From positions 15,378,001 to 15,442,000 of the forward strand of contig OU612075.1 of NCBI GenBank assembly GCA_914767715.1: a stretch of DNA of 64,000 bases. Reading direction: 5' to 3'. The notes under the pieces were generated by a model that did no database searches, was not told the origin of the DNA, and was given only the letters and a program-made list of their open reading frames with translations. A program made the translations under genes and the position numbers. Shown here piece after piece: positions 1 through 13,518 of the stretch (the stretch's first letter is position 1; each line of letters starts with the position of its first letter). The DNA is from Membranipora membranacea (lineage: Eukaryota > Bryozoa > Gymnolaemata > Cheilostomatida > Membraniporidae).

Positions 1-2928
1 TGTGTAACTTTAGTGGCCAGATAGATGTAACATGGCATACAATGATTATTATAGAGTTCAACAAACTGCATAAGGTTAAAATAACTAAACATCTAGAGTA
101 ATTATATCTAGGCTAGATGAATCAAAAGTTTCTTTTTCAAAAGTCGACCGCATAACTCGAACAGAAGCATATTGTCTTGTATATATACTGGTCCCCTCTC
201 ATCAGGAGTGAACAGGATACAGAAAAACAACATTTTTTTACACGATCCAACTATTAAGACCCAAGGCTTCAAAAATCAGCAAAATGATAGGTAAGACGAT
301 AGGCAAGCATCATAATTCTGTCTCATAATCTAACCAATAATAATATACAGTTAAATGGTCCATCTGCGCTCCCTGATCTGAGAGCTAACAGCGATCTGAG
401 AGATATTCTGAGAGCTGTAGCGAGATCTGAGAGATTTGCATACATAGATATTTATCAGGAAATGATGTGCACCTGTGGGGTCCACAGCTGATAAGCTAAC
501 CAATTTGGAAATGAACACTCTGCTGCAAACTGTCACTATGTAGATTATTACATTTTTCCTGTAATCAGGCCCCATGTGGAGCTAATAGAGTATTATGATA
601 CCTGAAGGCATCCTACTGCCTGTATATATTTTTACTAAATAAACAGCACCTAGTGTCGCAATCATTCTAACAAGCTCTAAGCAAACATTGAAGGAGACTA
701 ATCGTCTAGTTTTACGATATTGCCCTCCATCATATCAAACAGGGTACTTAGCGATCACATCACTTAACAGCAGCGAAAGTCTGACCCTGATATAAAACAG
801 TAAAGTATGAACCGTCAGGCTGCTCAGGTGTGATCACACATAGTGAATAGTACGCACGTGGTCAATGTTTTTGATATTTTAAGTGTCTAGGGAGTCATGG
901 TTTTTTATGTTTGAAATGGGAACAATAATATTTATATGTTTGGGTGGCAAAAACTTCAAAACTAACCACATGGGTTGTGAACGTTGCGCTATCCCTGCTC
1001 ATTCCTTAATATCACAACAAGCCCATGGTAAAATTCCACACAGAAAATCTGTCACAAAAAGTAGCTAAGTATTCCAAGCACAAATCAATCAAATGAGAGA
1101 TACGTGACCAAATAGGCAACTGCACTAATGTTTCCGATTCAGAGAAAGACAGCTAAATCACAGTTATATCAAAGGCAAAATCTAAGGCCATCTCCCTAGC
1201 TGGGTAGCCACTTTTCCTATGATATTGCTACTCCCTCCTGTTCATGGTTAAATTCTATCCAGGGAATCGGTCACAAATACCAGTCAAATTGAAATGAGGA
1301 ATACGTGATCAACCAGGAGACTGTTCACTTCTGATTCAGATAAAAATGCCTTATCCAAGTCAATACCAGGGGTACAACCTAGGGTCAACTCTTTAGCTGG
1401 GTAGCCACTTATTCTATCATAGTATTACTCCCCTTATTCTGTACTCAGTACTTGGAGTGCCTGAGGCAGTGATGAAGTCAGTTTTGGGCTGTTTGCAAAT
1501 AGACTCTGTTATTAACCATTAGAGAACAATAAGATCAATGGAAAAGTCAACAGATAATAGCTTAAATCAACTAGACACTATTGTTAGCCAATGAATTATA
1601 GACAACTTAGCCAAACAGATCAAACACTGTATATATTATTTCTAACAAGGCTAGCTTGAGTTCTGAATCACAAATATAGCTGCATGGTCCACATACTAAC
1701 TGAGTAGATTTCTCCCACTTTTACAGGTACCAGTCAAACATCCGACATATATTGCCAATATGCAGTTTTATTACCCCCTAAAACAGTGTTTTGCAAGATG
1801 GGAATAAATTTGATATCAAACCTCCTTCCTATTATTGCAAGGAGTAGTTTATAGACAACAATGAAGTTGTTTTCTAAAGAGGCTGTGATCAGGAGTATTA
1901 AGAGGTACAAATCAATGTAACAACAGAATGACCATCTTCAGTAAAATTTCGCAACAATCAGTGTGAAACATGCCATCTGTACTGTAACAATGCTGAGGAA
2001 TCATCGATGATGACTAGCTAGGACAATGACATCGGGATTAGCTGTTTTAAGCATTATCATCCCATTGTTATCCCAGAACTATATTCAAGATTTGAGGGCG
2101 GCTTTGGTATTACATTGTAAGCCATCAATGAGAACTGACACAGCTACACGACCCACTCTCCACCTGTGCTGTTGTCTACCCCCCCCCCCCAATCCAACAT
2201 TCCCCCTCCACCTGCTCTGGCTCACCCCCTCCGACAACCCCCCTTCCGATCTATGATATTAATTCACACAGTTACTGTAGCTTCATTGACATCTGAATTA
2301 AAATCAATTACAGCCAATAGAGCCTCATTTAATCACGCAAAGCTTAGAAATGGACTAAAAGACATCAACATGTGACAATCTAATCATTGATCAGAGAATG
2401 GCTCAACACATTGTACCATATAGTCATGCTACTGTCTGATCGAAGGCCATTATTTCGAATGAAATGCAAATCTAACATAAACACTGATAAAAGAAGTCAC
2501 AATTTAGCAACAAAAATGCACCAGTCCTCTAAAACATCAATGATGCCGCTATCAATACCTCAACAAGCGGATCTAGATAAACCACTCACGGACATGACCT
2601 CAAAGAAAGCTGGATACACTTTCACTTGGAGCCTAATTTGTTACACAATCTCAGAACTCCTACTATCACTACCGGTAGTAGACAACGTTACAAGCAAGCG
2701 AATAGCAATATGGCCTCACTTTGTGCACAACCACTTTGAGCTTGAAGGTATGTTTCTTCACAATTTCTCAGGAGCTATTTATCCAATATATCCTATTCCT
2801 ACCTGGTCCTCATATAGGGTGCATGCTGCAGACTGTCCAAAAGCAATGTGTTTTTTGCCAAAGATTAAATGGATACAAGTTGACAATAATCCTATTCCTC
2901 TGACAACTTCTAGTGGTGTATGACTAAC
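1..2928. other. Non-coding left flank with a diverged tandem duplication
   Basis: No supported exon. A diverged direct duplication spans about 960-1430: the phrase GCTGGGTAGCCAC occurs at 1199 and 1396, and a GTCACAAA phrase at 1051 and 1270. An 11-base C run sits near 2179. The 3' end of the left gene probably lies here or beyond the window edge, but I could not place it. A plus-strand open frame at 2387-2923 overlaps exon 8 in antisense and has no protein-like features. Confidence 0.5.
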
Positions 2929-5900
2929 CTTGGCGTAGCATTGAGTAGTATCCTCTACCTCCTCCGGCTCCTCGACTAGGTCATCGATCTCAGGGTCAGT
3001 GAGCACACTATCCTCTTTGACTGACTGTAGTGAGATGACACTCTGATGTATAGCAGGAGAGCTTACTGACTGTAACTTAACACCGGCAGCACCAACACCC
3101 ACAAACTGGTCAGCAGAACCTGTGTATCCATAATCATGAGAACAATGTCATGTCATATCATATACCATGTTGAGACACACACAACAAAACTACAGTTTAG
3201 ACAAATGACAGAAGGTTCCTTCTGATACACTGACGTCTGGGCACCTGTTAATTGGTAACGACTAAATTTAGATTCTTAGCTAGGATCGATTTCTAATGTA
3301 GGAGTATTACCGTTTGGAAAGGGTTCGCTTCTGTGGTTTCTGTTTGGATTTCTTGAGACCTTTGATGGTAGAGCGGGTGTTTTCTTAAGCTCTTCCAATA
3401 CCTCTTGAACCCAGGGAGAGTCTTCAGCGCCAACCAAATGTTCCTCACTGGGGAACAGGCTGTCTTTAGATAGATGATTAGCCTCCTGGTGATCCGCCTG
3501 TAGATGATAGAATATCGTATTATCAGTCAGTTTTATATGTCAAATTTATCAACAGTGATAGTTATCTGACATAGGTAAATCCGAGTGAAAATAAGAGTCA
3601 ATTCGAAGGAAACAAAACATTGATTGCCCACAGACAGACTTATTTTGATACCAGGCGCAGACCTTGAGGGACCTACAGTGATGTCAATATGAGAATGGTA
3701 GCTTACTTTAACCTAACAGTGGTCGAGTATTCTGTAGACAAGACTTACCTGAGCTCTCAGCCTGCCCAGAGGTGGGACAGCTACAAACATGTTGTCATCT
3801 TTAGCAGATCCTTTGTCTTCATCAGATTCAGCCACTCGGCTAACAAATGGCGGATGAGTCTGATAGCCTTTCCCTGCAGAAAAAACGGATGCATTATGCA
3901 AAATAACCAATTTGTAGGATCGAAACAAATGTCTTGACTAATGAGTATCTCCTGCTCGGCGGCATCGACCCCGTAGCCGAACACCATGGGTTTGGAAAAT
4001 TTTTTTTAAATGAAAATACTGAGCATTCTCACCTCGACCGTTCTTCTTTCTCCGTCGCCGTTCTCCACTAGCACCTGTTGAATGTGAGCTGTCTCCAGTG
4101 CTGCCTGCTTCCCCCTCCCTCCTTTCAGCAGCCCTTGAGAAGGAGGGGACTAAAGCCAGGTCAGGTCGCCTGGTTGTGGGTGGGCTTTGTACGTCCGCAC
4201 CCTCATCTGTTTCTGTGCTTGAATCACTGCTATGCGAGGAGTCGTTTAGCAAGGTGCTGTCTGATGGGGACTTCATCACTACTAGTGACTGAAAACAACA
4301 ATAAAAAACCTCATAATCTGGTAAACAAAGCAACTTACATCAGTACTGGCCCTCTTTGTGACATCAAAGACAATAACAGACCTATTTTAATTTTTTTTTA
4401 TTTTAGATAATGGGTATAAAACATTTGCTGATAACTTCATGAGAAAGAGATGTGGACTTGCGCTGACCTTTTTGGTATCGATGCTGTTGTTGTTATCAGA
4501 TTTAAGGTTAGTATGTAGCAGCTTATCAGCTAGATTGTTGAACGCAGGTGGAGGGTTGAATGGGACTAATTGAGGGCTCTTCAGTGATCTCTGACTCCCA
4601 GTGAATGAGCTCTCATGAGTTTTCACATCAGCAGGAAATGATGGTCTGCTCAGGCTGATAAACGATGAGTTTAGGGAGACTGATCCACTGTCCTCACTGC
4701 AAACAAACAAACTTATATAGTACCATCGCGTAGATGATGTAATTTTGGAAGTTACAATCGTGTACAGAAAGGTACAGTAAACAAAACTGTGTACTTTAAT
4801 TGTGGTGATCCCTGCAGGTGGTCACCATACCTGGCACCTGAACAGGGCTTGTATGCTCTTATATTGTATTCTGATTGTACATAGTCCCACATAAGAATAT
4901 AGTGTATATTCTGAGGCCCACAGACTGTTCACCATACAAGAAAAACTACCTAGACCCAAATTATAACTAATGATCAAGGGTGGTATATACCAGTGACCAC
5001 AGGTCGGTCTGTCATATAAATCGATAATAGCTGTCATATTAAAGGTGAATGAGTAGGTGATACCGAGGCAGTACAAGCCACTACAGGTGCTTACAAGGTG
5101 GTAAAACTGATTAGAAGATACTTAGTGCTCAGTCATCGGAATATAACATAGGTAGTTACGTCACAATCATGTCAATCAGCACAGACACAGCAAAAACAAA
5201 CCCATCAACTCTCAGTCAAACAACTTCTACACCTTCATTAGTGTCATTTAATGGTCAAGGTTTTATCTCTTCCCAATCAGATAGATAAAGTTATTGATGT
5301 GAACATTAAAGTGACAGCTATCTCCATTTTTGTTGCACAGATATTGATGGGAAGTACAGAAAATTTATAAGCAAGTTGGGCTAGTGGTCAGACTGGTGGA
5401 CAAGCTTGGGCTAGTCAGCAGCCTAGCAAGTATCTCTGACTCTCATAGCTCATCTCTGTCAGGGTAGCTGGGGAGGGGGGATGATCTGGTACAAGTTATT
5501 GTTAGTCTTACCTGTTGACTGATTCATTACTGGAATGCATTGAAAGCTTATTTTGGTTCTGGGAGTTTCTAAATTTTCTTAGAGAAAAGAGTTTCACTCT
5601 TTTTAGTTGCAGTCTCAGCCTAGTCTGTGTGGAGGCTATGGAACTCAAATCATCTATAGAATTCTGTAATTATAAAATAAAATTTGTGATACATGAGTTC
5701 ACTTCTGGCTTGAACGGCACAAAAACTGTCTATATAAGGTGTTGCGATCATCAAATATGGTGCGATCGCTGTGACCGAATTGAATGTCAGAAAGGACAAG
5801 AATGTACGATTCGTGTGATAACAAAAATTCAGTCGAGTAAGCAGAAATATAAGCCTTAATGTAGCTCTATAAACATCATTAGACTTTCATTTGGAGCCTT

Positions 5901-8900
5901 TAATGTGTATCGCCGTGTCTGGAATATCCCTAAGGTACAAAGAGCACAGCCCGTTGGCCAAGTGTAAATAACTGTTACATGTCTATGCATTCCGTAATAC
6001 GGGATTTTAGTAACATAGGAATTGTGACGGCGTCGAGGTGAGGCAGCCATACACGGTCATATATCTACACCATATGGCTCTGATTTACACCCAGTGGCAT
6101 CCACTATTATTAAACAGTGAATTCCTTCAATTGCCATTACCAAATTTTCTATTAATGGGATTTAAATAATAAAACAGCCCCATCCTTATAAATAATTAAA
6201 GTATTATGCTGACATAAAAGAGAAATAGTGAAAAAGGTCTTAAACAAAATAAAAGCCTGAAGCTACAGAAGTTGGAATGTACTAGGTACACTACACACAC
6301 ATCATAGTATCGGGGATCCTTGTACCCAAAACTGGGTCTATTTATTATACAGAGACAATAATGTATCCATAAATATTATTCTATCACAATAAACATTTAA
6401 TTTCAAAAACAAACATGTCTTAGTCTGACACTGAGATATCAATGACAATGTGGGAAGGTGGAATAAAACAGTTTGTTATTAGAGTAAACCCCCAGGTATG
6501 TATCAACTGCTATCATAGGCCTAAAGCTCAGAGTATATACCAACAAGTCCATCAGCCTAATCACAAGGCCCCAAAAAAGGGGAGAAAAGGATGTAGATGC
6601 AAGGGCGTTAGAGGCTAAGACCAGAGTAGGATGTAGAACTGGTACTAAAAAAGGCAGTAAACAATTTCATAGTAAGGTTGATGCCTCGATAGAAATGACA
6701 TACCTTGCTCACAAACGCTGTACACATAAACAAAAGCCGCCGCACTGCATGTAAGTCAGTGGCCTTATAATCCGCCCTAGAATGCTTAGCAGCAAAGCTA
6801 GGTGTCTGTCATACCAGTCACGAAGTCTTCCATTATATTATTACCTTGATCAACCGACTCAAGACTTAGAAACGATCAACATTAATCTTGTTATGTCAAA
6901 GTATAGCAATAAATTAATGTACATTCTAGTCGCTGACTATCAGCTCTAATGGTAACTGCCTACTGACTGAGACACAGAGATAAGTTTAGTGTAGGAAGTT
7001 TAGGTAGGGAGTGTTACTGCTCCTGCCTTGTAATGTTACTGTTCTATAGTGCAATGAACACTTGAATTTCCTTGCCTTATCATGGCGGAGGTGCTTTGAG
7101 CTGCTTTTAAGTTTGGAGTACACACTTGAGGGAATGATCAGAAGGTTACCTCATAAGGAATGCTCATTGTCCAATATTTCATGAGCAGCTACTCACAACA
7201 TGATTACCCATAGTTTGCCTGACCTCTCTGAATTAGCTGACATTTTGTTATTTGATTATATAGTTAGCCTGTAGCCGCCAAACTACTCTCAGCTCACACA
7301 CCAGTGACTGTGCTGTGCTAGTATGTGTACATAGGGTTATCTTCTCTTATTTTGTGTACCTGTTTATAACCGGATCTACCTTCATCCTGCTCTTCATCCC
7401 ACACTAATCATCCCTCTTAGAATTTTTTTGTTGTCAATGTACTTGAGAAAAGGGTTGAATGCAGCACCAACAGCTTTCAAAGTTTCACTAATCGAGCCTC
7501 GGCTATTTTCACAATATCTTTTTCCTGTACTTAGAGATCACAAAAATATGTGTTAAACAAATGTTCTGATATTCAACTCATCTCAAGCAGGGAGAGTTTC
7601 CCTTGGTTAGATCCTATGTTTGTACCGCTATCGGGCCATCAGCTTAGCATTACAAGAGCAAGCTGAGTTTCTGCGATTCCCTCTAATCAAAATATTAAAC
7701 CCACTATCTGAATCACACTAAGTTGTGATGTAAAGTGTCAGCTAGGGGGTATTCCTTTAGATCTAATCATGTGAAAATCATAATATTTACATAAATTACT
7801 CCATTTTTATAAAAGCGGAACAGAGAACTCAGTTTAACCTAGGTCTACTGAATTCTTAATAATGCATAATTAGGTGTTAGCTATGAATATTCTCACCACC
7901 AACTTCTCTAAGTAGTATTATCACAGTCACGTTTTGCAATCGTCCAACAAACAAGAACATCAAGGCTAGCTACATTCTATACCTGGTCATCTTGTTTTAG
8001 TGTGCAGGCTACCAACAAACCTTTCATGCAGCGAAATTTCTCCTGACTTTAGACATAAAGCTAAGGGATATCCCATTGTAGAGACACAGGACACTAGATG
8101 GGGATATTCAAACTTTAATATTTTAGCCAGTTTAGCAGTGAATCTTACTGCTGCTGCAGCGCTCACCTTTATATCTGCAGATTTACTTCTAGTTATTGAA
8201 TCTTTCTCAGATGTGTAATCTACAAAAGCACAAGGAAACATGCAGAAGCAGTGAATGACCTTACAAGTTTAGGGCCTGCAGCAATACAGACCCGACATTG
8301 TGTTATCTCTAACCCTCAGGTATAATTATAACATTACACCCTAATCAGATTACCACTGATTACATAACATGTCTAGCGCTGTTGCAATATCAACCAATGA
8401 TTTACCTATGTCCTGTCCGCTATCCAGATTTTATTCCAACATCTTACTTACTATTCTCTGGTTAAGCAACGCGGAATGCTAATTTTCAGGGAAAACTTTC
8501 GACATTAAAGGAATCTCTCGGACAGACTTGGCAGGCTCAAATTACTAACCATGTTGGAGGATTCTCTAATGATCCTGTCCATGGTGGTGTTATCACAACT
8601 AACTACTCTCTTGTTATAAGTGAGACACGGACATTGACCCGAAGTTATAATCGCATAGGGTCCTTTTCAATCACAGCGCAAGAAAAGATATGTTAAGGAT
8701 GCCGTACGTACTAGTCCATTCGGGCATACAAATATTTACGCTAGACAAATAGGAGAAGAGATGCTGAGTATTTTAGGTACTTCAAACGGTATAGTCATAG
8801 AATGGCTCAGAAAAATTGGCCATCATATTATATATATATGAGGAGATAGATAAGACAAGGACTGTAGTGTAAAATAATAATCATATAATAATGTACTCAC

Positions 8901-9129
8901 CACGCCTTGCATTTATCTGAGATTGGCTCAGCGAAGATGACAAGCCAATTTTTAAGATGCTGTCTGTAGAAGGTGATTGTCTTATAGTACCACTGCTATC
9001 TCCTGCAGTTGCACGCCCTGGGTTTGCATGGTTTATAACCCACAGTGCTGTGCTTGTATTTGATTCTACATTGTTACACTCCAACTCATTCCCCTCAGCC
9101 TCCAGTGGGTTCTTCACAACACCTGACAT
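2929..9129 (-). CDS. Unrecognised serine-rich, probably disordered protein (partial, 8 exons)
   Basis: Eight minus-strand exons, 5' to 3': 8901-9129, 8167-8219, 5512-5568, 4468-4696, 4033-4288, 3749-3873, 3311-3497, 2929-3119. All have AG/GT borders. Exon 1 joins exon 2 in phase, and exons 3 to 8 join each other in phase. Exon 2 ends in phase 0 but exon 3 needs phase 2, so at least one small exon between 5569 and 8166 is missing from the model. The product is rich in Ser, Thr, Asn and Asp, with a basic patch (GERRRRKKNGRG), a short helical stretch (SPWVQEVLEELKKTPALPSK) and an acidic end (DLVEEPEEVED). No membrane segment or catalytic motif is visible. The ATG at 9129 directly follows an AG, so it may open a spliced exon. 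The 3' end was not found; exon 8 ends in phase 0 with a good donor. I do not recognise the family; a cytoskeletal or scaffold role is only a guess. Confidence 0.62.
6704..6784 (-). CDS. Candidate internal exon (81 nt, phase 0-0)
   Basis: An open stretch between an AG (pyrimidine-containing tract before it) and a GTATGT donor. It encodes 27 residues, including RADYKATDLHAVRRLLF, which reads more like real protein than the surrounding intron. It lies inside the 5569-8166 gap of the left gene. Adding it keeps the frame after exon 2 but does not repair the phase mismatch before exon 3, so it could be a cassette exon, part of another transcript, or chance. Confidence 0.28.
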
Positions 9130-12100
9130 CTAGCACCAGATAGTATTGGTGGGGTTGAGTTGTCAAAAAGTCAATTGGCAAGGCACCAACAGTATATGAG
9201 ATGTACTAGTCCTTTCCTTACAAGTCTCCAGTTTCAAACACCCACCTGTTAGCTGATATCAAGCTCAGAAGAAAGTGATAGTGTATGATTTAACAATATT
9301 AGGCAGCAAATTTATTACCCCTAAAATCCATTGAGATGTTTTTGTCAAGAAAATGAGGCTATGTCTTGAAGTCTGACTCAAAGTTTATGAAATGTTGACA
9401 ATTTCCTTCAAATCAATACACTTTCTTGCCATTTATTGACAGTCTATAGCATTATCCAATTATAATCAAGTATTTAAGTTATAGGCGGGGCTAAATGTTG
9501 GGTCAACATTTTGTATTTCAGATTTGAGTGCCCCTGTTACTTTGAGAGGACAACTCTTTGTTCAGATCATTGTCCTCCAGATTCCATCAATGAACTAAAC
9601 CTTTAGTTCATTGATTCCATACATTTGTGTTCAATGTTCATAACTCACTAGCAATGGATATAAGATTCTTTTCTCATGGAAAACCAATCATTATTTCAGT
9701 AAACTAATTTTGGGGTTTCAGCAACAACTTCCAGCCTAGCCAATGTGTGGCTCTGAGAGCCAACGCACTGGCTACAGCCCAGCTACAGCCAGCCCACACC
9801 AACTAGCCTAATATTGATATTATCATCAGAGGTAGATGCATTCTTATCAGCATCCATTTCACTGCAATTTTACAGTCAATATTAAGTGGTATCATGACAG
9901 TGGATGACACCAAAGCTCTGGATAAACCCTTAGCTATAAGAAGTTGTAATCTGGATATGTCAGATCAGATATAGCAGCGAAATCAACGCCAGTTGCCAGT
10001 GACACCAATCAGTAGCAAATTCCTTAGCTCAAATCATGTGATAATCCTTTGATTGAGAACTATCCAATGTGTTTCCACTGACCTGATTAGCTGTTGGGTG
10101 GGAGGCGAAAACTAAAACACAACCACTGAAAGTCTTTATTGAGATATATTGAAAATTCAATTAAATTGTTTTTATATTCTTTATTTACATCAATAGGTAA
10201 ATTTCAGGAAAATACCATCTGACCTGGCATGGAATCTTTCCCGTAACAACCACCCACACATTGGCCCTCTTCCTAAGAATAAAAACTGATATAACCGTAT
10301 CCTGAGATGGGTCATATAAACATGCTTGACCAGGTGAGTGAAACATTTCAGCTGGAAAATCTGAAAAACTCATTTATGACCAGGTAAGGCGTGTGTCTTG
10401 TTAGTTGTTTCAAAATTTTGCTAATTAAAGGGAATGATGTTAAATCTTTTATTATTCGCACTGCATTTGTTGTATCATATCATGAAGGCTGAAGTTACTG
10501 TAGATGATTATTTTACTTGTACAGCAAGCTAATAAAGAGTCATCTTCCCCTTGATAATGGGAGCTAACTCTAGTAATTGTACATTATTGTGTCTCTCCTT
10601 GGATCTCCAAATAACTGGTTACAAGTTGCATATTTGACTTCTGTCCTTCAGCGATGATTGTTAGTGCCATGTTGACAACAATGTCCATATATGACTTTGT
10701 GACATTATGCCTCATCAACGCTCTTGAATAAATTGTACAGCGTATTCTTATTAGTTCAGTTCCCTCGCCTTTTCATGCTAATTGCAAATAATAAGCCACG
10801 TTTTTGAATGTTTGATTTGAGGAAGTTTGAAATGAAATGACATGACGATACAAGAAAGAAATAATCAGTCAAACACTGTGAAGAAGTGAAAAAGTTCATT
10901 CATCGGTTGGGTTTCTCCAAAATGGATACATGCTCAACTTTCGATAAGGAAGCAGAATATGCCTGAGATACCAACCATTGTTTGTTTTCAAGAGTCATGT
11001 ATACTAACATATATCTAACAACAAATTTACTTGGAAAACTATTCTTAGAATATTTTCCTGCCAAAAGTTGTTTGAGAATGATTTGTACTCGTTTGTTCGC
11101 ATGTTATTCTCTCCTGGAGTATTGCACAGCTCGTTAGTACACAATGACAGTTAATTGTTCGTGTAATTTTAAAACTTGTGCATCCAAGGATTCCACATTA
11201 TTTCAGTCTTTGGACAATATAAGGTATTATAGATTAAGTATTACAGATTTGGATGGTTGAGTATTTGACAGACCAATTTTCTATTGTTTTCTCGACCGGT
11301 AAGAGTGAGGTATCTGGGACACCTCTGTGTTGCGGATATATTTGTATGCTGTTATTCTGGCTGTCCTGTTTAAGCCATGTGACAACTCAGGATATCATTT
11401 TGGCCAGCTCAGTCAACATGTTGGAAAGCGATCCATATCAACTAAAAAGAAGCTTCTAGGTTTTTTCACATATTTAGGTGTTTGTATACTGCCAAAATTG
11501 TTGTGAATTTTATGACGTCGTTATTCAAGTGAATGAAGATATAAAGAACTAAAACAAAATTCACCAAAGTAGACATCTTCTACTGAGCAAAACTACCAAA
11601 ATTTAACAGCTAAACCTTTTTGGTTTTCTAGTAGTACAGATTTTTGTCATCATTTCTTGTTTTTTTACCACGTTGGATTTTTTGTTACTTTCCATCGCTT
11701 CATTAGGCCAATGAATGAATTAATAAACAATATGCAGGCAAGCCGCATCCTTTATTCATGAGTCAGTGTCACCAACAAAACTTCTGAATGAGTCCAAATA
11801 ATCACGCCTTTTCCTCTCGCTGGATTATTCTCTCCAAGCTATATTACCATAACTCAGCACTGGCAAGGCTACAAGACTGGCGAACATACGGCGGCTCCAA
11901 CGCTGGAGCCAACACTGGAGCCAACACTAAGCTTCTTTAAATCATTATGAGTAAAAGCTGGCAGAGTTAATTAGACCTGTAATAGTGCCAGCTTTCATGT
12001 TCTTGAATGTTTTAACAGACAAAGATTTGCATAAATGAATATTTAATATGTTTTCGATTTTATTTTTATGAATGGAAAAACGTATATTTGGACAAAATGG

Positions 12101-12336
12101 GGGAAATAAATTAAATTCTCTCTGAAAACACAACGGCAACAATTGATGAGTAAGAAACATAACAATGTTTGTTTGATTGTTGTTAAACAAAATAATTTAT
12201 GTACAACTATACTACAATTCTGTTAGACAAATTAAAGCAAATTTCCTTATAATTCTCAGTAGTATGCAATCTAACTAGATTAAATATTAAAAAATGAAAC
12301 ATGAAAATAGAACAAGTTTTTATGTAAAATATATCA
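9130..12336. other. Intergenic region between the left gene and FAM181-like gene
   Basis: No convincing exon on either strand. It holds AT-rich sequence, a GGCTCCA/TGGAGCC hairpin at 11893-11910 followed by a second TGGAGCC, and a possible poly(A) signal for the FAM181-like gene near 12060. The promoter or 5' untranslated exon of the left gene should lie just above 9129, but no core element stood out. Confidence 0.5.
12059..12064 (-). terminator. Possible poly(A) signal of the FAM181-like gene
   Basis: AATAAA on the minus strand about 270 nt after the stop codon, in AT-rich sequence. The hexamer is common by chance in such DNA. Confidence 0.3.
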
Positions 12337-13518
12337 TCAGCAAAATGTCTGATTAAATGTGGGTAGTGATGTATCATCTAGAAGTGATACGATTGAGTCT
12401 ATGAGTTCTTCATCGCTGGTAGCAGCGAGTGAAGGATCGTCGATATCAGCAGCAGTGATATCCAGTGGAGATGAGGAAGTACCACCTCCGATATCACAAT
12501 CTATTAGTGATATAGGAGAGTCAGGATAAGGTAGGGCCGCATCCTCAGACTGGTAGGCTTGATACGATCGGTCAGATACTGATGGGGAAGCTGAATACAA
12601 CCGCTGATCTTGTGCAGGGGATTGTGGGTAATAGGGCCTGCTGTTCTCGCTCACGCTCGGGCTCGAGGCACAGCTGTATGAACTATAACAGGAACCTGGG
12701 CTCGATGCAGCGTAGATACTGGAGTCAGGGGTATAACACTGGGGAGGTCTCATCGCCATCGGACTTGTGATCGGTCTATTATAGACATTGTCTGTGTAGC
12801 TACAAGATGGTTGTGAGTTGAAGCTGCCGCAGCATGACATGCTCTGTGGCTGTGTGTTTATCATAAGGTTATGGTTATATTGAGGGGAATAGTAGTTATT
12901 GTTATTGGCCGCGTCTGCAGAGTAATAAGATTCTGGTTGTGTCATCTCACCACATGCTGGATATGCTGGATTTGTTTGCAGATAGTTGGAGGCGTAGAAG
13001 TCAGTGTTTATTGGTTCGATATGCTCGTTACGTAGAGGTGTCATATTATACATGTTTTGGTTGTGTTGCTGATACTCTGGAGCAGCGCTGTTACTGTGGT
13101 GAGGCAGCTCATTCAGGCATTCCTCTGATGACCAGGAGTTGAGGAACTGTAGAAGTTCAGTGTTAGATATTTCTGACATAGAGCTCTCACCGCTGTCACT
13201 GATAGCAGGTGAGGGCAGGCTGCTTCTCACCTGTTGCTGTCCCTGGTTGCTTAAAACTCTCTTTAGTCCGATATTTGTTGACTTGTCTGTGCGCTTCTTA
13301 TTGTTATATCTTTTTACCTGTGGTGGTACAGCAGGACTTGTAGATGGTGATGTGGATCTTTTACTGCCCGGTTTCTCACCGCTGTCTGCTCTCCTCAGCT
13401 GTTTGAGTAGGTATCGTCTGTGATTGACTTTCCTCTTTGACTTATTTTTACTGTCCAAAGCCAGCATGATATTAGTAGATGCTGAGTCGACAAACTGTAA
13501 CAGGTTACCCTCCTCCAT
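12337..13518 (-). CDS. FAM181: FAM181-family protein, single exon
   Basis: An uninterrupted 393-residue frame from the ATG at 13518 to TGA at 12337. The N-terminus carries the family signature: [18 protein letters not shown] (residues 6-23), then [16 protein letters not shown] (28-43). This closely matches the conserved start of vertebrate FAM181A and FAM181B (a FVD-AS--I-LALD core followed by a V-HR-YL-KQL basic helix). The middle is low complexity, rich in Ser, Tyr, Asn, Gln and Pro. The last 70 residues are acidic ([15 protein letters not shown]), as in many transactivation regions. Vertebrate FAM181 proteins are reported to bind TEAD transcription factors; a nuclear role here is inferred. 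I could not assign a TEAD-binding loop with certainty; the LPTFNQTF end is the only weak candidate. The lack of introns contrasts with both neighbours. Confidence 0.85.
   Translation of the reverse strand: MEEGNLLQFVDSASTNIMLALDSKNKSKRKVNHRRYLLKQLRRADSGEKPGSKRSTSPSTSPAVPPQVKRYNNKKRTDKSTNIGLKRVLSNQGQQQVRSSLPSPAISDSGESSMSEISNTELLQFLNSWSSEECLNELPHHSNSAAPEYQQHNQNMYNMTPLRNEHIEPINTDFYASNYLQTNPAYPACGEMTQPESYYSADAANNNNYYSPQYNHNLMINTQPQSMSCCGSFNSQPSCSYTDNVYNRPITSPMAMRPPQCYTPDSSIYAASSPGSCYSSYSCASSPSVSENSRPYYPQSPAQDQRLYSASPSVSDRSYQAYQSEDAALPYPDSPISLIDCDIGGGTSSSPLDITAADIDDPSLAATSDEELIDSIVSLLDDTSLPTFNQTFC

Noticed and set aside
2387-2923. 178-codon plus-strand open frame
   Set aside because: No domain, no splice context, and composition like intergenic DNA. 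It ends just short of minus-strand exon 8 of the left gene.
5515-5859. 114-codon plus-strand open frame with a Cys-rich end
   Set aside because: Overlaps minus-strand exon 3 (5512-5568) in antisense; the Cys cluster has no family spacing I recognise.
12582-13423. Plus-strand frames over the FAM181-like gene
   Set aside because: Antisense shadows of a coding frame with a clear family signature.
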